A DNA stretch of 64,000 nt, taken from Casuarina equisetifolia (Eukaryota; Streptophyta; Magnoliopsida; Fagales; Casuarinaceae). The translations under genes were made by a program, and so were the position numbers. Where the stretch lies: assembly GCA_028551475.1 (NCBI GenBank), contig CM052357.1, positions 25,131,745 through 25,195,744 on the forward strand, written 5' to 3'. The notes under the pieces were generated by a model. That model did no database searches. It was not told the DNA's origin and saw only the letters and a list, made by a program, of their open reading frames with translations. Numbering within the stretch: the first letter of the stretch is position 1; each line of letters begins with the position of its first letter. Below are positions 11,488 through 24,175 of this stretch, one piece after another.

Positions 11488-13881
11488 TTAGTTTGGTATT
11501 TTAGAAATGGAGAGGACTCGCTCTGTAATTGAGAAAGAGTTATTAGGCACGGTATCCCAAGAGAAGTTCTGATCCTTCTTCCTGCTTCGCTCCAAGAAGG
11601 GCGGTCTCATTGGTGACTTATTTAATTCAGAGTTGAATGCTAACAAGGCTACGATCTCTGACATGCGGGGTCTAACATTTGCATGAGGCTGAAGGCATAA
11701 GAAGGCCACATGGATTGCTTGCAAAACATCCTTCTCCACGAACCCATCAGCTCGCATTTTGGGATCAACTAGATCAAGCATCCTCGACCTTGCATGGAGC
11801 TTCCATGCCTGAATAATATAAGGATTATTGACAAGGATGTCAGACTAGGCATAGAAAATTGAAAGAATGATGGATTAACAGCAAATTGTGAAAAGGCGAG
11901 GGCCTACATAGTCGGGAAGGTATTGCATCTCTGATGGTAAAGTCAAATCGGTGTTTTTCCTGCAGCCAATGATTTCAAGTACAAGAACTCCAAAACTATA
12001 GACATCTGCCTTCTCAGACAGCTCTCCTCTTAGAGCATATTCAGGCGCAGTATAGCCTCTGAGCAAAAGAGAATAAAAGAAGCAAATTACAAACAGTTTC
12101 ACACCTCCGTAACCACTGGACTAAAGGACCTTTTTAACCATAAAGAAAGTCATGAGTTCATGAATTACTTCACAAGGAATTACCATGAGACAAAAAACTG
12201 CAAAGAGGTGATTTTGAAATTAAAACAAGTTATTTGGGATTTATCAGGAGATTAAGGAGTAAGGGACTTACAAAGTTCCAGCAAATGTAGTGCTAAGGAA
12301 CGCTTGATCTTCGGGAAAGAACCTAGCTAGCCCAAAATCTCCAATCTTTGGTCGAAATTTGTCATCAAGAAGGATATTGCTAGCTTTGATATCTCTGTGA
12401 ACAATTCTGAAATGTGATTCTTCATGCAGGTACTGCAATCCTTTTGCAATGCCCATTATTATTTGGAACCTGATGCTCCAACTTAGGAACCGATTGCTTT
12501 CACCTGTATTACAAGACCACTAAACGCAATTTAGGCCACTAAAATCAAAGCAGAAGAAAGAACATCGACCATAATCCTGCTTTCTTTGACTAATTAATCT
12601 GTATATGATCTATAGGTCTGTAGGAAAGAATAGCAGAGCTAAGTTCATATATAGTTTACACCTTAATAGCACTTGATGGTTAATCTATATCGAAAACTGA
12701 ATCCACTTTTAGGCCTAAAGAATATCAGAAATTAAGCATGTGATAACTAAAATAATCATAGAGAGGTGTTGAGTTCAACACACAGCAGGTTTTGTATAAA
12801 GCCATTAAATCAAAGTATTTCACTAATTGCAAACTAAGTGGAAAGTAGCTTTGTACATAATTATTAGAAACTCCATGAAGCCTATGACAAATCCTTTAAC
12901 AATCATAAGTCCTACTCAACCATACATATATGTTGAAGTCTCTTATTAGGTTCGTAGTTTTTTAAGGTGTCAGATGGATGTAAAATTGCAGTAAGGTTAT
13001 GCATTGAGTAGAAATTAGTTTTATAAGTGATTTTACATCATAGTAATGAAAAAGTTTAATTGATATTCTTTGTTTCAGTATGAACATAGCTAGATCTTCC
13101 TTAGGTCATAGAATGGCCGAACAAAAACAATGTAAGGTGAGGAAGAAAAGCTGCACCGTATAATATATGGTCCAAGCTTCCATTCTTCATGAATTCATAC
13201 ACAAGCAACCTATTGCGCCCATCGGCACAACATCCAAGAAGGCGAACCAGGTTCTTGTGTTGGATGCTCGTGATTGTCTTCACCTCTGAAAGAAATTCTG
13301 ACTCTCCTTGCTTGGATTTTTCAAGAGATAATTTCTTTACAGCAATCAATGTGCCATCTTCCAACTTCCCCTTCGAAAGCAAAAAAGAATGTGTAAATTT
13401 AGATGCCGAAACCTTTAGGAATATTATGATGCATCAGATTGTTTAAAAACTTTACTAGTAATGGCTTTACCACTTTCTCAGATTAAACACCATACCCGAT
13501 AAACAGGCCCAAATCCACCTTTTCCAAGAAGATTAGAAAGATTAAAATTCTTGGTTGCCTTCTTGAGTGTCTGTAAATCAAAATATCTCACTGTTCGAAG
13601 ACAACCGTTGAAGAGTTCTGGTGATGCTGTGGAAAGAAATTGATATTTCAGAAGTTGAAATCGAATTCAAGACATTGTCAACTTTTCTTATTCATCTGTT
13701 TAACTACCTTTAGAACTTTTACTTCTTGCCACCAACTTCATCAACCCTACTGATTTTCTGAATTTCCAAAGGACTACTATAACAATAAGCAATACCACAA
13801 TCACAAGTAAGGCTCCCAGGAAAAAGAAAAAGGCTGGCTCTCGTGGAGAACTCCGCAGCTGTGCAGACTGTGCTGGAGGCT
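11488..13881 (-). CDS. Receptor-like serine/threonine kinase (membrane-spanning, RD type), N-terminal exon(s) not located
   Basis: Six phase-consistent exons were read on the minus strand: 13881-13708, 13626-13496, 13370-13157, 12503-12272, 12058-11908 and 11808-11488, giving about 406 residues. The first of these encodes a strong transmembrane helix ([19 protein letters not shown]) and a basic stop-transfer. The kinase follows, with the Gly loop [14 protein letters not shown] lysine, HRDIKASN catalytic loop (RD kinase, likely active), IGDFGLA, a TAPEYA segment and the conserved C-lobe R. Exon layout and sequence resemble the DUF26/CRPK1-like RLK group (family knowledge). The exon at 13881 starts in phase 1, so at least one upstream exon with signal peptide and ectodomain is required; I could not identify it between 13.9 and 15.0 kb. 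It may be short, or the gene may be truncated. Confidence 0.85.
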
Positions 13882-13982
13882 CTGCACGAATAAATTTGTA
13901 AATGTGGCTTGTTAAGAGTTCAGAGCAATCAAAAACCATTAATTTTGAAGAGACAAAAGAAAGTTCGAACTCAGAACGAATG

Positions 13983-14344
13983 AGAGAAATGTTTAGGGAG
14001 AAAGCATTAAGATACTTATTCTAATGGTTGGTGCCATTAGAAATCTAAATAGACTTAAAAAAGCTGCAATCGCAACTGCATGAGATTGCGTTAGAATCCT
14101 ATTCATTGCATTTAGTTTCATCAGCAGAAATGATATTGATTTTAAATCATAAAGACAATGATATTGATTTTAAATCATAGAGAAATGTTTAGGGAGAAAG
14201 CATAAAGATACTTATTCTAATGGTTGGTGCCATTAGAAATCTAAATAGACTTAAAAAAGCTGCAATCGCAACTGCATGAGATTGCGTTAGAATCCTATTC
14301 TTTGCATTTAGTTTCATCAGCAGAAATGATATTGATTTTAAATC
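13983..14344. repeat. Near-identical direct duplication (166-bp copies, 196-bp offset)
   Basis: Copies at 13983-14148 and 14179-14344 differ by only a few bases; both contain 'ctaatggttggtgccattag' and 'gctgcaatcgcaactgcatg'. The high identity implies a recent event. It lies just upstream of the kinase transmembrane exon, within its presumed first intron or promoter. Confidence 0.9.
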
Positions 14345-15026
14345 CCTGGCAATCAAGCTTTATCTACCCATCAATTGAGACAAATCCCCCTTTCTTCAGT
14401 GGCTCCAGATTAACAACGAATACAGTGTCCTCTTGCCAGAAGAGAAAAGAGGGCTCTTCAGATAAAAAGACAACTAAAAGTTACCGCAAGAACTTCAAGA
14501 TAAACATGAACAATCAACTTCAGGCTGCCTGCTAAAAGGATTTACCCCAAAAAGAATTACAAACAGCGTAATCCATCTTCCAGAAAATAATGATGAACAA
14601 CCAATTTCAGTGGCATAAAATAATGCAGCAGAAGGAAGAATGTGATATTAATCTGCGTGGTGAAAGATAAGAACGGCATGGAAGAAAACCAAACACAAAT
14701 GTTTGATGTTATTGAGATAGGACTTAACGAATGGCCATGATTACAAGGACATAACTCACTGTTTTTAGTAGCGAATGCTCTAATTGTTTACTTCTGCAGG
14801 AAATCTACGACTAGCGAAAACCAAGAATCACGTATGTTTGGGGTTTGATTGAGTGAACAAAAAGCATTTGGTGAATCGAACAGGGAAAGCAATAATCAAC
14901 CAATGTTTATAAGAGAACGCACTTCAGAATTATCGAACAACGAGATCTTGCAGTGACGTCAAGCACCTAGCCAGAACTCGGAAGAAGTGTGGGTAGAATA
15001 CGAGTTAACCCAAAAAGCGACTTGCA

Positions 15027-16260
15027 TTAATGTCCGAAACCATGAAGGGTCTTGTCAATTGAATCGTAGCAGTCTATCGGAGGTGTAAAGTGGCTCTGCA
15101 GCTTTTCAGCAAAGTTGGAACCTTTGGCGGCACGAGCCCCCTTCACATTCTCCACCTTCTTCCCCATATCACCCCTCCACTCTTTGAGAATTAGTAATCG
15201 TTTATTATGGACATCTGTAATGTCCTAGCATGTTCATTTTAACGATGGGAATCGGATATATGCGGAGAACGAGAGTCCCCAGAAGAAGACAGCATTTTTA
15301 AGATAAAGTTTAAATAAAAGAATCATCTAAAATACACAGAAAAATCGACAACAGTCAAATTGAAGGAATTCGAGAACAAGGACGTATTCATTTATTGGAC
15401 CTGACAGACCAAACTCTGCAACGCCCTCAACCACTTATGTCAAGCCAGATCAATTTAAGAACAAGGACGCGATAGAGATCAACAAAAAGAAGTACCCACA
15501 AATTCTGCCAACCAAAGCTTCGTACAATGAGAAAGAGGAACAATTCCGCAGATTACATATCCAACATATGCTATCTCTTATGCAAATAAATTCAATCAAG
15601 TGCGCCATAAGTGGCTGAGTTATGGTAATCTTACCTGCCCTAACCATGTCATCCACAATTAGGTTCTCTAACTCCTTAATGCTCCGGATACCTGAAGTAT
15701 TGTTAGACAGCATGATTAGTCCCACGAATGAGGAAGCAAACCATGCAAATTCCCCTGAAAGTCATACTAACAAGACACTCAACGGCAGACACAGAAAGAA
15801 TAAGTCAGAAGGTGGTGAAATACAAGGTATATGATTAGCAGAGCTATCAAGTATCAGATAGCCTTGCAGCTATAATAACGAGGACTTTCTACAATGAGCA
15901 GAATCCATGAAAAGAGCATCAAGAACAAAATGCAACATCAAAAAGCTAAGGACAGAGGATCTAATCGGGATCCATGGATAATGCAAAGTCATGCACACCA
16001 TCCGGAACAAAAAGATCTTGACCCAGATTTTCTAGCTCAGCGAAGACTCGTTTTCCTATTTGGGTATTCTAACACCTGAATGAAATTATCAGAAACAGTG
16101 ATACCAGTTTTGGTGCAACATACCTTCTTCTTGTCCTCTCGGCGTTGTTATCAGCAAACAAAGGAACACAGACGCTGCAACAACCGTCTTTCGACTTAGT
16201 AGCAGTGACAGCGTAGTGGCAATTTCAACAACTGGCAACAGCCATTTTTGGCTATCCGAT
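15027..16260 (-). CDS. Unrecognised small membrane-protein gene, three exons (start codon uncertain)
   Basis: I do not recognise the family. Three exons join in phase on the minus strand: (a) an exon ending 16124 (donor GTATGT), (b) 15754-15635 (acceptor TTTCAG, donor GTAAGA), (c) 15181-15027 (acceptor CTCAAAG, stop TAA). Exon a encodes hydrophobic segments (about IATTLSLLL and TVVAASVFLCLLITT). Exon b begins G-E-F-A-W-F-A-S-S-F-V-G-L, another hydrophobic stretch, then an acidic/hydrophobic helix. Exon c gives a basic tail (W-R-G-D-M-G-K-K-V-E-N-V) ending L-H-G-F-G-H. The nearest upstream ATG in a good context (16243, ATGGCTGTTGCC) is out of frame and stops after six codons. Either an upstream exon, a different frame join, or a frameshift is involved, so the 5' end given is approximate. 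Confidence 0.55.
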
Positions 16261-17733
16261 TCCTTCTGTCTCTCGGAAAAAGCGAAGGTTCGGAAGAAGA
16301 GAGGAAGAGTGAGCGACAAAGAACATGAAGAGGCTTTCACATAGGAATGACCGAGGATATGGAATAGGTCGGACAAGGCAATAGCGTCTTTGTAAGAACA
16401 AACGATAAGGAAGATCCAAATGTCTTGCGAACGGCCTTGAATGGGTACATTACAAATCAACATCTCGTATAATGATGGAAAACCTTGCATGTAACGAAGA
16501 CGCGGTTTCGGAGTTTGAATGAAAATTAATAATATATTATTCACGCTGTTAATCCCTTCTTAGATTATTTATCCTATCAATCACTTCCCATTTTCAAGGA
16601 CTTCTTCCATCTTCAGTTTATTTATGATATATTAATGCATTAGATCTGTTGACAATGTTTAACCACACTAAAAATAAAGATACATGAGTCTGATTTTATT
16701 AATGATAATAATATCTCTTTTATTGCTTATGGATTTTAGGACAAACCTTCTTACTTTACCATAATATTGGAGTCATGATCTCCTTCCAAATGTGTTGTAA
16801 TAGACTTTATCATCTTCAATTTGTCTACTAATGATGTTTCCTCACTTGTGGGGAGAGTTGAGGATACTTAACTCACATTAGGTGTGTTGAGAATGATGAT
16901 TAACCTACATCATATGTGCAAATCTAGTTTTATTAATAGTAGAAATGTATCTCATATTGTCTATAAATTTTAAGATTAACTTTCTTGTTTTAACAAGATT
17001 AATTTTTCATTTCATATCAACCTTATTTTGTTGAAACAATAATAAGTAACACATTAACAAAGTGGATGTACGAAGTAGAGCTTGTGTTCTGTAAAGTAAC
17101 AAAGTGCTATCCGTTAACGTTGGAGTTATCACTTTTTTCAATTGTATTTGGATAACTTTTTTTCTTTTCTTTCCCTCTTTTTATGCTTTCCCTCATCTTT
17201 TTAATTTTCTGTCCTTTCTTTTATTGCTTAGTCTTCTTCTTGTTTTTCTCGTTTATCCTTTTCTTCTTAGCATAATTAAAAAACTTAAAAAAAATTAAAA
17301 TGATTTTAAAACATGTGCATCAAATCATTGCTATTTCACTCAAACTTATTCGAAAAAAAAATTTAGGGAAACTTTGAACTTTTTCCAACACGGACATCTA
17401 AGATTATTTTGATATTGAACCCATGACATATCACCAAAACGTTTTGCAAATATTTGACTTCATTTGCATTAAATGAATAAAACGAAAACCAAGCACAAGA
17501 TTACAAAAATCAATGAAACAATCGGTCTTTGTACATAAAAGAGGAATCGGCATTCTCTGAGCTTCCAATCCTCTTCTTCCACGGTTGATACTAGGTGTCC
17601 TTTACAAACCAGTAGACTTCTTATGCAAGGAGCTGGAGAATATATCCATGACCGTCGCCAATGTGGGCAGCGCTAAAAGGACAAACGGCTGCGACGGAAC
17701 TTTTCGGTGTTGTGTTGTGGAATGGCCAAATCA

Positions 17734-17825
17734 GGCGTATAAATCAACTGTCCACCATGGCCATTGCTGCGTCAAGCTGCTGCGCTCAAAAAGTTCGTCT
17801 TACAAAAAAATTTTTATTAGTTTAA
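17734..17825 (+). other. TATA-like box followed by a short ORF in strong start context
   Basis: TATAAATC at about 17736-17743 is followed about 14 bases later by accATGGcc at 17757. The ORF runs 22 codons, opening M-A-I-A-A-S-S-C-C-A-Q-K, then stops (TAA ends 17825). The Ala/Ser/Cys-rich opening resembles the start of chloroplast transit peptides. The gap between TATA and ATG is too short for a normal leader, so this may be chance or the broken 5' end of a lost gene. Confidence 0.2.
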
Positions 17826-18836
17826 CCATCATATTACTTGCTTTTTGTGATTCGAAGGGCTTTGTCAAATGAAGTGCATTAGAATATCTTTCCAATAATC
17901 TTTCGTTTTGCCAATATTGGTAAATGTGAAATCTCAAAATTTAAGGTTCTTTTACTCTTTAATAGTATTCATGTTGACTTACTTTTATCTGGTAAAGGAA
18001 ATTCCTATTTAACTAAACCGAAGGAAGGTCAAAAAGGATTTTTTTTCATTCTTACAACTTATAATATGAGAGCTTTCGTCGACATGCATGTGGCTTAATT
18101 GATAACTCATGTAGCTTAAACTAAAAGGTCCACTCCCTCCCATTAAGGTAAGATTTGATTATTGCCAATTTATTTGTGTTTCTTTTACTTTTCTTTGTCT
18201 GTTCTGTATCCAGAAAGAAAATATGTTAGCAAAGCAAATTGCGTATGTCGATATTTTTTGCATGCCTTGCATGAATTTCCAAATAGCATTCTTTTTATTA
18301 CTGCTTTTTACACGAAAATGGATAGAGAAAGTCGTTTCATTGAATTGAAAAACACATGTCCTGTATTCGTCTTTTCTTAAGATATCAGGAATTATAAACT
18401 ATGAGGACTAACTTTTTATTTAGCAGGAATGAAAAACGAGAGAAGAAAGAACAAGGTAAAGAAGGGGGAAACAAAAAAAAAAAAAAAAAAAAGAGGAGAA
18501 AAAGCTCATTGAAAATCAAGGGAAATATATTGAGTTGAAAATTGTCCCACGTCAATTTTTCATGATCATGTTAACGATTTTATTACTAACAATATTCTTA
18601 TTCTTTACAAAGCCTTTTAAGAAAATAGGTATGTTTCTTATATAATATTAAAACAAGTTGGTACCTCGTATCCGTATTAGTTCAAACGGCCTGAAGTATA
18701 AAATTTTCTTTGATAATTTCCCTTCTAAATATTACTCTCGTGCAAGACTACTTTTGATAATCATCAAGTACAAGGTCCTTCTAACATATTCTAGTATTTG
18801 AATATTGTTTTCAGTCTTTCAATCACACTTCGCGTT

Positions 18837-18985
18837 GTAGCATTAGTGCTCCTCTACGAGTCCCTATGCATGATAGGAAAAGACATCCAAAATCTCCTTT
18901 GTGTAGCGTTCTAGCATTATTGCTCCTCCTCTACTCTCTATGCATGCTAGGAAAAGACGTCGTGAATCACCAATGTATAGCGTTC
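18837..18985. repeat. 74-bp tandem duplication
   Basis: 'gcattagtgctcctc' at 18840 recurs as 'gcattattgctcctcctc' at 18914, followed in both by 'tatgcatg.taggaaaagac' and a similar tail with 'tgta(g)tagcgttct'. No coding frame. Confidence 0.75.
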
Positions 18986-20299
18986 TGTGTTTTTATTATA
19001 CAACGTCTTTCCCTCATAGTTGCCGACTCAGGATAATTTTCTACCATACCATCCCCTAACAAGGCTCCACGTCAACAATAATTGCAAAGCAGATAAGGCC
19101 TGAAAGATCTTAATAACAACCAAAATATGTCCAGAACCTATCTAATTTCAACCTTGCTTTTCCCTTTGAGAAACCCATCTTATCCACGCGCCTTTTCACC
19201 TTCATATGGCCCTCTCCTCTGCCTCCTCGACACCAACTCCTACACTAAATTTTAAGTTATAATGATTATATATTATGTAAACAGAAAAGGTCCAAGGGGT
19301 AAGTTTAAATCCACTTTCTTGTTTCAAAACTTCGTTGAAGAGGTGACAGGATGGAGACATGTGCCGCTATAAGGGCCTCTGGAGATCAGGAAGAAACTTT
19401 GAATATGGCATCAACTATTGAAATGCTTTCGTAGTCTGCTTAGCTGCTCCAACAATGGAAGTTGGAAGTGACGGCACGCAACAACCCTCGCATAAAAGCG
19501 ACGTCTGACGCATCTCGCCGTCGTGTCGGACTAATATGAAATAATTTGTATTTTATCTATCTACCCTCGTTTTAAAAATTGTCAATGAAATGATTGTTTC
19601 ATTTTTATGAGGAACGCATAGTTTTATATTTGGGTAGCTATAATCATGTATGGCATAAAAATTTTGTAGGGATCTTATCTTGGCTTATTCTTAACAAGCA
19701 GGGTCTATACATCTGCGTTTACAGATGAAGCTGAACGATCAAACCATTGGAAATGGGTCCTGTCAAGTGTCGATTGGATGGGTAGCTGTTTGACAAATGA
19801 AACTTTTTAAAAAAATTTAAGTTCTGCATAGCAAATAAGGAATTGTATTGTAATTTTAATAATCAGGTACATGAATTTTAACCATATTCTATCCTTATTT
19901 TGGATATCCTTTCATAACTAGAGATATTAGCTGTCTTTTATTTTTTTATTTTTCCATGTAGATTCAGTCAAAGCATGTTGTCTATGTTCATCCTCTACAA
20001 ATACTTGCTCAATTAGGAGTAAATGCTACTTAGAATTAAGAGATCTCAAGCTTGATATTAGGTGCATGTATAAGTATGTGTGTTTAAAAAAAAAATTAAA
20101 GAACAAACAAAAGGAAAAAGGAAAAAAGAGAGAGGGGGGCGGAGATGTGCACAAATCCACATATCAAAAATCTTTGTATTCTCTTTACAACATTTATTAT
20201 TTTACATGCTCCCACCACTATTTGGTTTTAGTACTACGTACATTCTTGCACCATTTACTAAAAGATGTACTTGTCAAAAGTTTATAGGAAAGATAACAT

Positions 20300-20840
20300 T
20301 ATTTTTTTATTATTATTATTTTTTATTTTTTTTGTGAAAAGGTAAATTGTATTAATACATATTAAAGTACAAAAGCACAGGGGCATACTCCAGTATTACA
20401 AAAGTCACCATATCTATGAAAAGATAGAAGTTAGAAGCCTCCAAATTTCACTCAAAATAACATTGCATTGAGAAGATTTTATATGTCTAAACAAAGAAGC
20501 CCTCCCTTGTACTATCTTCTTTATTTTCGCTAAGAGAATAGGGATATCCATTGTTTTTCCCTGAAAACGTCTTCTATTTCGTTCAGCCCATATACAATAA
20601 ATACAAGCTAAGAAAGATATCTTAAGAAGTTTAGCAGCTAAATCCCTTCCTTTTATTGCTTTGATCATCTATTGTAGTTTTTCATTCCATCCTCTAATGT
20701 CACGTCAGATTCCATTCTGAGCAAGAATACTTTTCCAAATCATCCTTATCCACGTACATTCAAAAAAAAGATGACATTAAGATGTAACAGGAGGTTGATG
20801 CTTTGATTAGAAAAATGGATACAATATCTGCAAGCTTAAA
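20300..20840 (-). mobile_element. LINE (L1-like) 3' end with decayed zf-RVT domain
   Basis: On the minus strand, about 20780-20414 reads HLFFECTWIRMIWKSI, then after two in-frame stops continues L-A-A-K-L-L-K-I-S-F-L-A and CIYCIWAERNRRRF. This is the classic C-terminal zf-RVT region of plant L1-like reverse transcriptases. The frame ends at 20414. A T-rich block at 20300-20336 on the plus strand corresponds to the element's A-rich tail. The 5' part (endonuclease, RT core) is missing, as expected for 5'-truncated LINE insertions. Confidence 0.85.
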
Positions 20841-23390
20841 TAGCAATGACAATTCATGCTTTGTGAACTAAAAGGGAGTGTTAAGTGATAAGAAAGACAA
20901 TGGTTATTAGGAGTCAACCTAGAGAGAGAGGAAAAGAAATTACAATGTTAGCAAATGATTCAAGATTATGATAATCTAGATTAAAGATCAATATTTTAAA
21001 ATTTTCAAGGTAGTCCATAAACTATAAAAGCCATTGGCATAGGGTAATGCCAATGAAATCCTAGATTTCAAACAGAATTTTGACTATAAAAAAATTCCAT
21101 AATGTGCAACAAAGCCTGTAAACATAGAAGGTAACTAGTGGCAATACTTGAAGATGATAAAAGTACGAAAATATTAAAAGAATACATATTCATGGGAATT
21201 TTAAGTAGCCATATACACCTTCGCGCTACTTAAGTACCAAATTTGATTTGTTAGGGTGTTTAATTTTGAACAACAAAACTACTGAATCATATCATTTGAA
21301 AGCCCACAATGATAGCAAAATTGAATATAAATAAGTATCATGGTGCTTAAAAATGACGTCTTATATTGCTTAAATCTTATTCTTTTAAGCTATACTCTTA
21401 AAAAAGTGTGTCATCCATCCTTACAAATCAAGTTTAAGAAGAAAATAAATTTTCTAATATCAATTCCAAATATTACACTTCTCTCATAGACTAGATCCAT
21501 TCTATACTACATGCTAGGAGTATGTTGAAAAATGATGTGTCTTACACTAATAAAATCTTGTCTTAGTATCCTTTGAAAAGGTAAAATTAAAAAGAAAAAG
21601 AATTTTTTAATATGTGATACAATGGAAGAATGCTCTTGTAGTTTCAATATATTATTAATTTATTGGGTCACTTTTGTTTCAAGGCCTACCAACAGGCGTT
21701 TTTATATTAGGCAAATGTTTGATTTGAGAGAAATGCTAACAGCGCACAAAGGATATGGCACCTTCAAATCAAGCTAACAATCCATAGGTATGGGAAACAA
21801 CTTGCCATAAAACATGTCATAGGGTGTCAAATTGAACCCAAAAAAAAATGTTAGGAAAAAATGATAATCTTTTTGAAAATTTTATTAAGGGACCCCAAAT
21901 TTATTGCACGTCTTCATTAGAAACGCTAGTTCTGTCCTCAGGATGATATTGGCAGACAGCAGTGCAAGCATATAATGACTAGTGGATTGTTGAAAATTTA
22001 CCCAAGAAGCCTCAAAAGTCTAAAATAAGTGGTTGGCTTGTAGAACCATCTCGATGAAGCTCTTTGTCTCTTAGAGTACAAGGCTTTGACATAGTCCTTA
22101 AGATATTTCCTTTTTTTAAAAAAAAAAAAGTATCCTCACAAATTTTATTCTTTAAGATATTTCCCCCACAGTTATTGAAACCTCTATTTTTGTCTTGTAG
22201 AGTCTGTGATAACGATCATATACGTTTATTAGCTCTCGAGCTTGATGAATTCCACGTAGAGATAAAAACTAGTGATAATATCATCATAAATGCAGACAAA
22301 GATGTGCTCCGGATTTGGCACTTACGGTCCTTGTCCAATCCTCGATATTTGGTAGAGGTGCAAGCAGGAAGCCAACTAGCAAGGAATCCAGAAGAACAGA
22401 CGCTGAAACGACGTTCCCTGAGCAACTAGCCCACCTTTTCTTTTACCCATGTCGGTTTGTTGTATTACACCTTGAATTTTGGGAAAACATTATGCGTTGA
22501 ATCTGCAGTACCATTTCAAAGATAGGTAATTCTTCCTTACGGCAAAGCCGAAACATTTGAACAGTAGCTTCAAAATCTACATGCCAGGGCTTCAAACTCC
22601 TAGTTTTTTGTTTCAAGCTAAGGAAAAAGTGAAACTATACGTATTCACGTAAAGGGTCACATATTATAGTGTGCATAAGGTTAATGGAACACAGAAGGGA
22701 AAGTTCGATTCCAGCATATCTTCCCTTTTGTAGTGGCCCATACGTGCCGACCTCGCAAGAAAACAACAACTGCCCGGCGTGTAAGAAGGTTAGGCGGAAT
22801 TGACATTATCAACCAATTTCATCTACCTTCCCCAATGGAATTAATGTAACCTTGAAATCAAACTCCTCTGGAATTTGTCTCCTGTACGTCATGTATTTGA
22901 ACTTCATGGCTTGTCCCATTTCACATAATGCCTGACAAAAGCCGAAGTCGAATGGTTTCAAGGCTTGAGAAATTTAAAAAGTTTAGTGAATAAAATAAGA
23001 GCAATGACGCATTCAGATTCGACTGAAGTGTTACACGAGAAGCCAAAGGACAAAAAAATAAAATAATAAAAGATATTTCAAAACTTGAGGACCTGGTTTT
23101 TGAAAGGCAATGAATAGCAATTAAAAGACATGAGCCAGCTAGCTGTGAGTGGATTGAGTCCTTCTTTACATCACTACCGCGTCAAAAACATATTCTGAAA
23201 ACTTGTCATTCGAGAACAGAAGCCAAGATGTCTTTTCCATTAGCTGTCTTTGGTGCCCACAAAGGACCCTTCCACGAAACCCGAGTCAACCCAACCCAAC
23301 CCTATCTCGCGTTCCATGCATTTTTCCCAACCACTTGAACACCACCAGCTGATCATTGGTTTCTCCCGCTTACCTCCTGCCTAGTTTCTC
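20841..23390. other. AT-rich spacer and XTH promoter region
   Basis: No gene is supported. The open frame 22064-22429 starts with TTG and has no known domain. The stretch before 23394 is the presumptive XTH promoter. Confidence 0.4.
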
Positions 23391-23393
23391 CAC

Positions 23394-23402
23394 TATAAAT
23401 AT
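23394..23402 (+). promoter_or_regulatory. TATA box of the XTH gene
   Basis: CTATAAATA in a C-rich setting, 105 bases upstream of the XTH ATG, which leaves a leader of about 70-75 bases. Spacing and context are typical of a plant core promoter. Confidence 0.8.
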
Positions 23403-23498
23403 CCTTCACCATTTCCATGCACTTCACCAACTCCTTTACTCGCCTATCTCTTTTAAAACTTTTGTCCTCTGTTTTCAAGGAACGCCCAAAGAAAAACC

Positions 23499-24133
23499 AT
23501 GACTTCTTCTCCTGGTTTTCTAGCAACCAAGAGTATGGTTCTAGTTTTTGTTATATTCAGCTGTTTATTGGCAGCATCGGCCGGGAACTTTAACGATGAT
23601 TTTGACCTCACCTGGGGTGATGGGCGTGCAAGAATACTTAACAACGGCCAGCTCCTTACCCTGTCCCTCGACAAGACCTCTGGCTCAGGTTTTAAGTCGA
23701 AGAACCAATACTTGTTTGGCAAAATAGATATGCAACTAAAGCTTGTGGCCGGCAACTCAGCCGGAACCGTCACCGCTTACTACGTAAGTCAAGTACTTTT
23801 GCCTCTTTATTTGATGTATCCGCTTGATCGGTGGCTTCTTGTCATCCTTAATGAAACCCAAAAGAGAAAAGAGGTTTAACTTTGTTGTCTTGTCTTTATA
23901 TAACACCTGTGTGTTTATTCATGTTGCAGCTGTCTTCTCTGGGATCAACTCATGACGAGATCGACTTCGAATTTCTTGGAAACCTTAGTGGAGACCCTTA
24001 TATTCTCCATACTAACGTATTCACGCAGGGGAAAGGCAATAGGGAACAGCAGTTCTATCTTTGGTTCGACCCCACTAAGGACTTCCACACCTACTCCATC
24101 CTCTGGAATCCTCAGAGCATCATGTAACTCTCT

Positions 24134-24175
<42 letters not shown>

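Larger units (their letters stand above)
16261..20299. other. AT-rich spacer
   Basis: No established gene. Noted items are a TATA-plus-ATG candidate at 17734-17825, a 74-bp tandem duplication at 18837-18985 and a poly-A run near 18475-18492. Pyrimidine-rich low-complexity sequence at 17155-17270 explains the open frame there. Confidence 0.4.

Noticed and set aside
22064-22429. 121-codon plus-strand open frame
   Set aside because: TTG start, Lys run from a poly-A tract, no family recognised.
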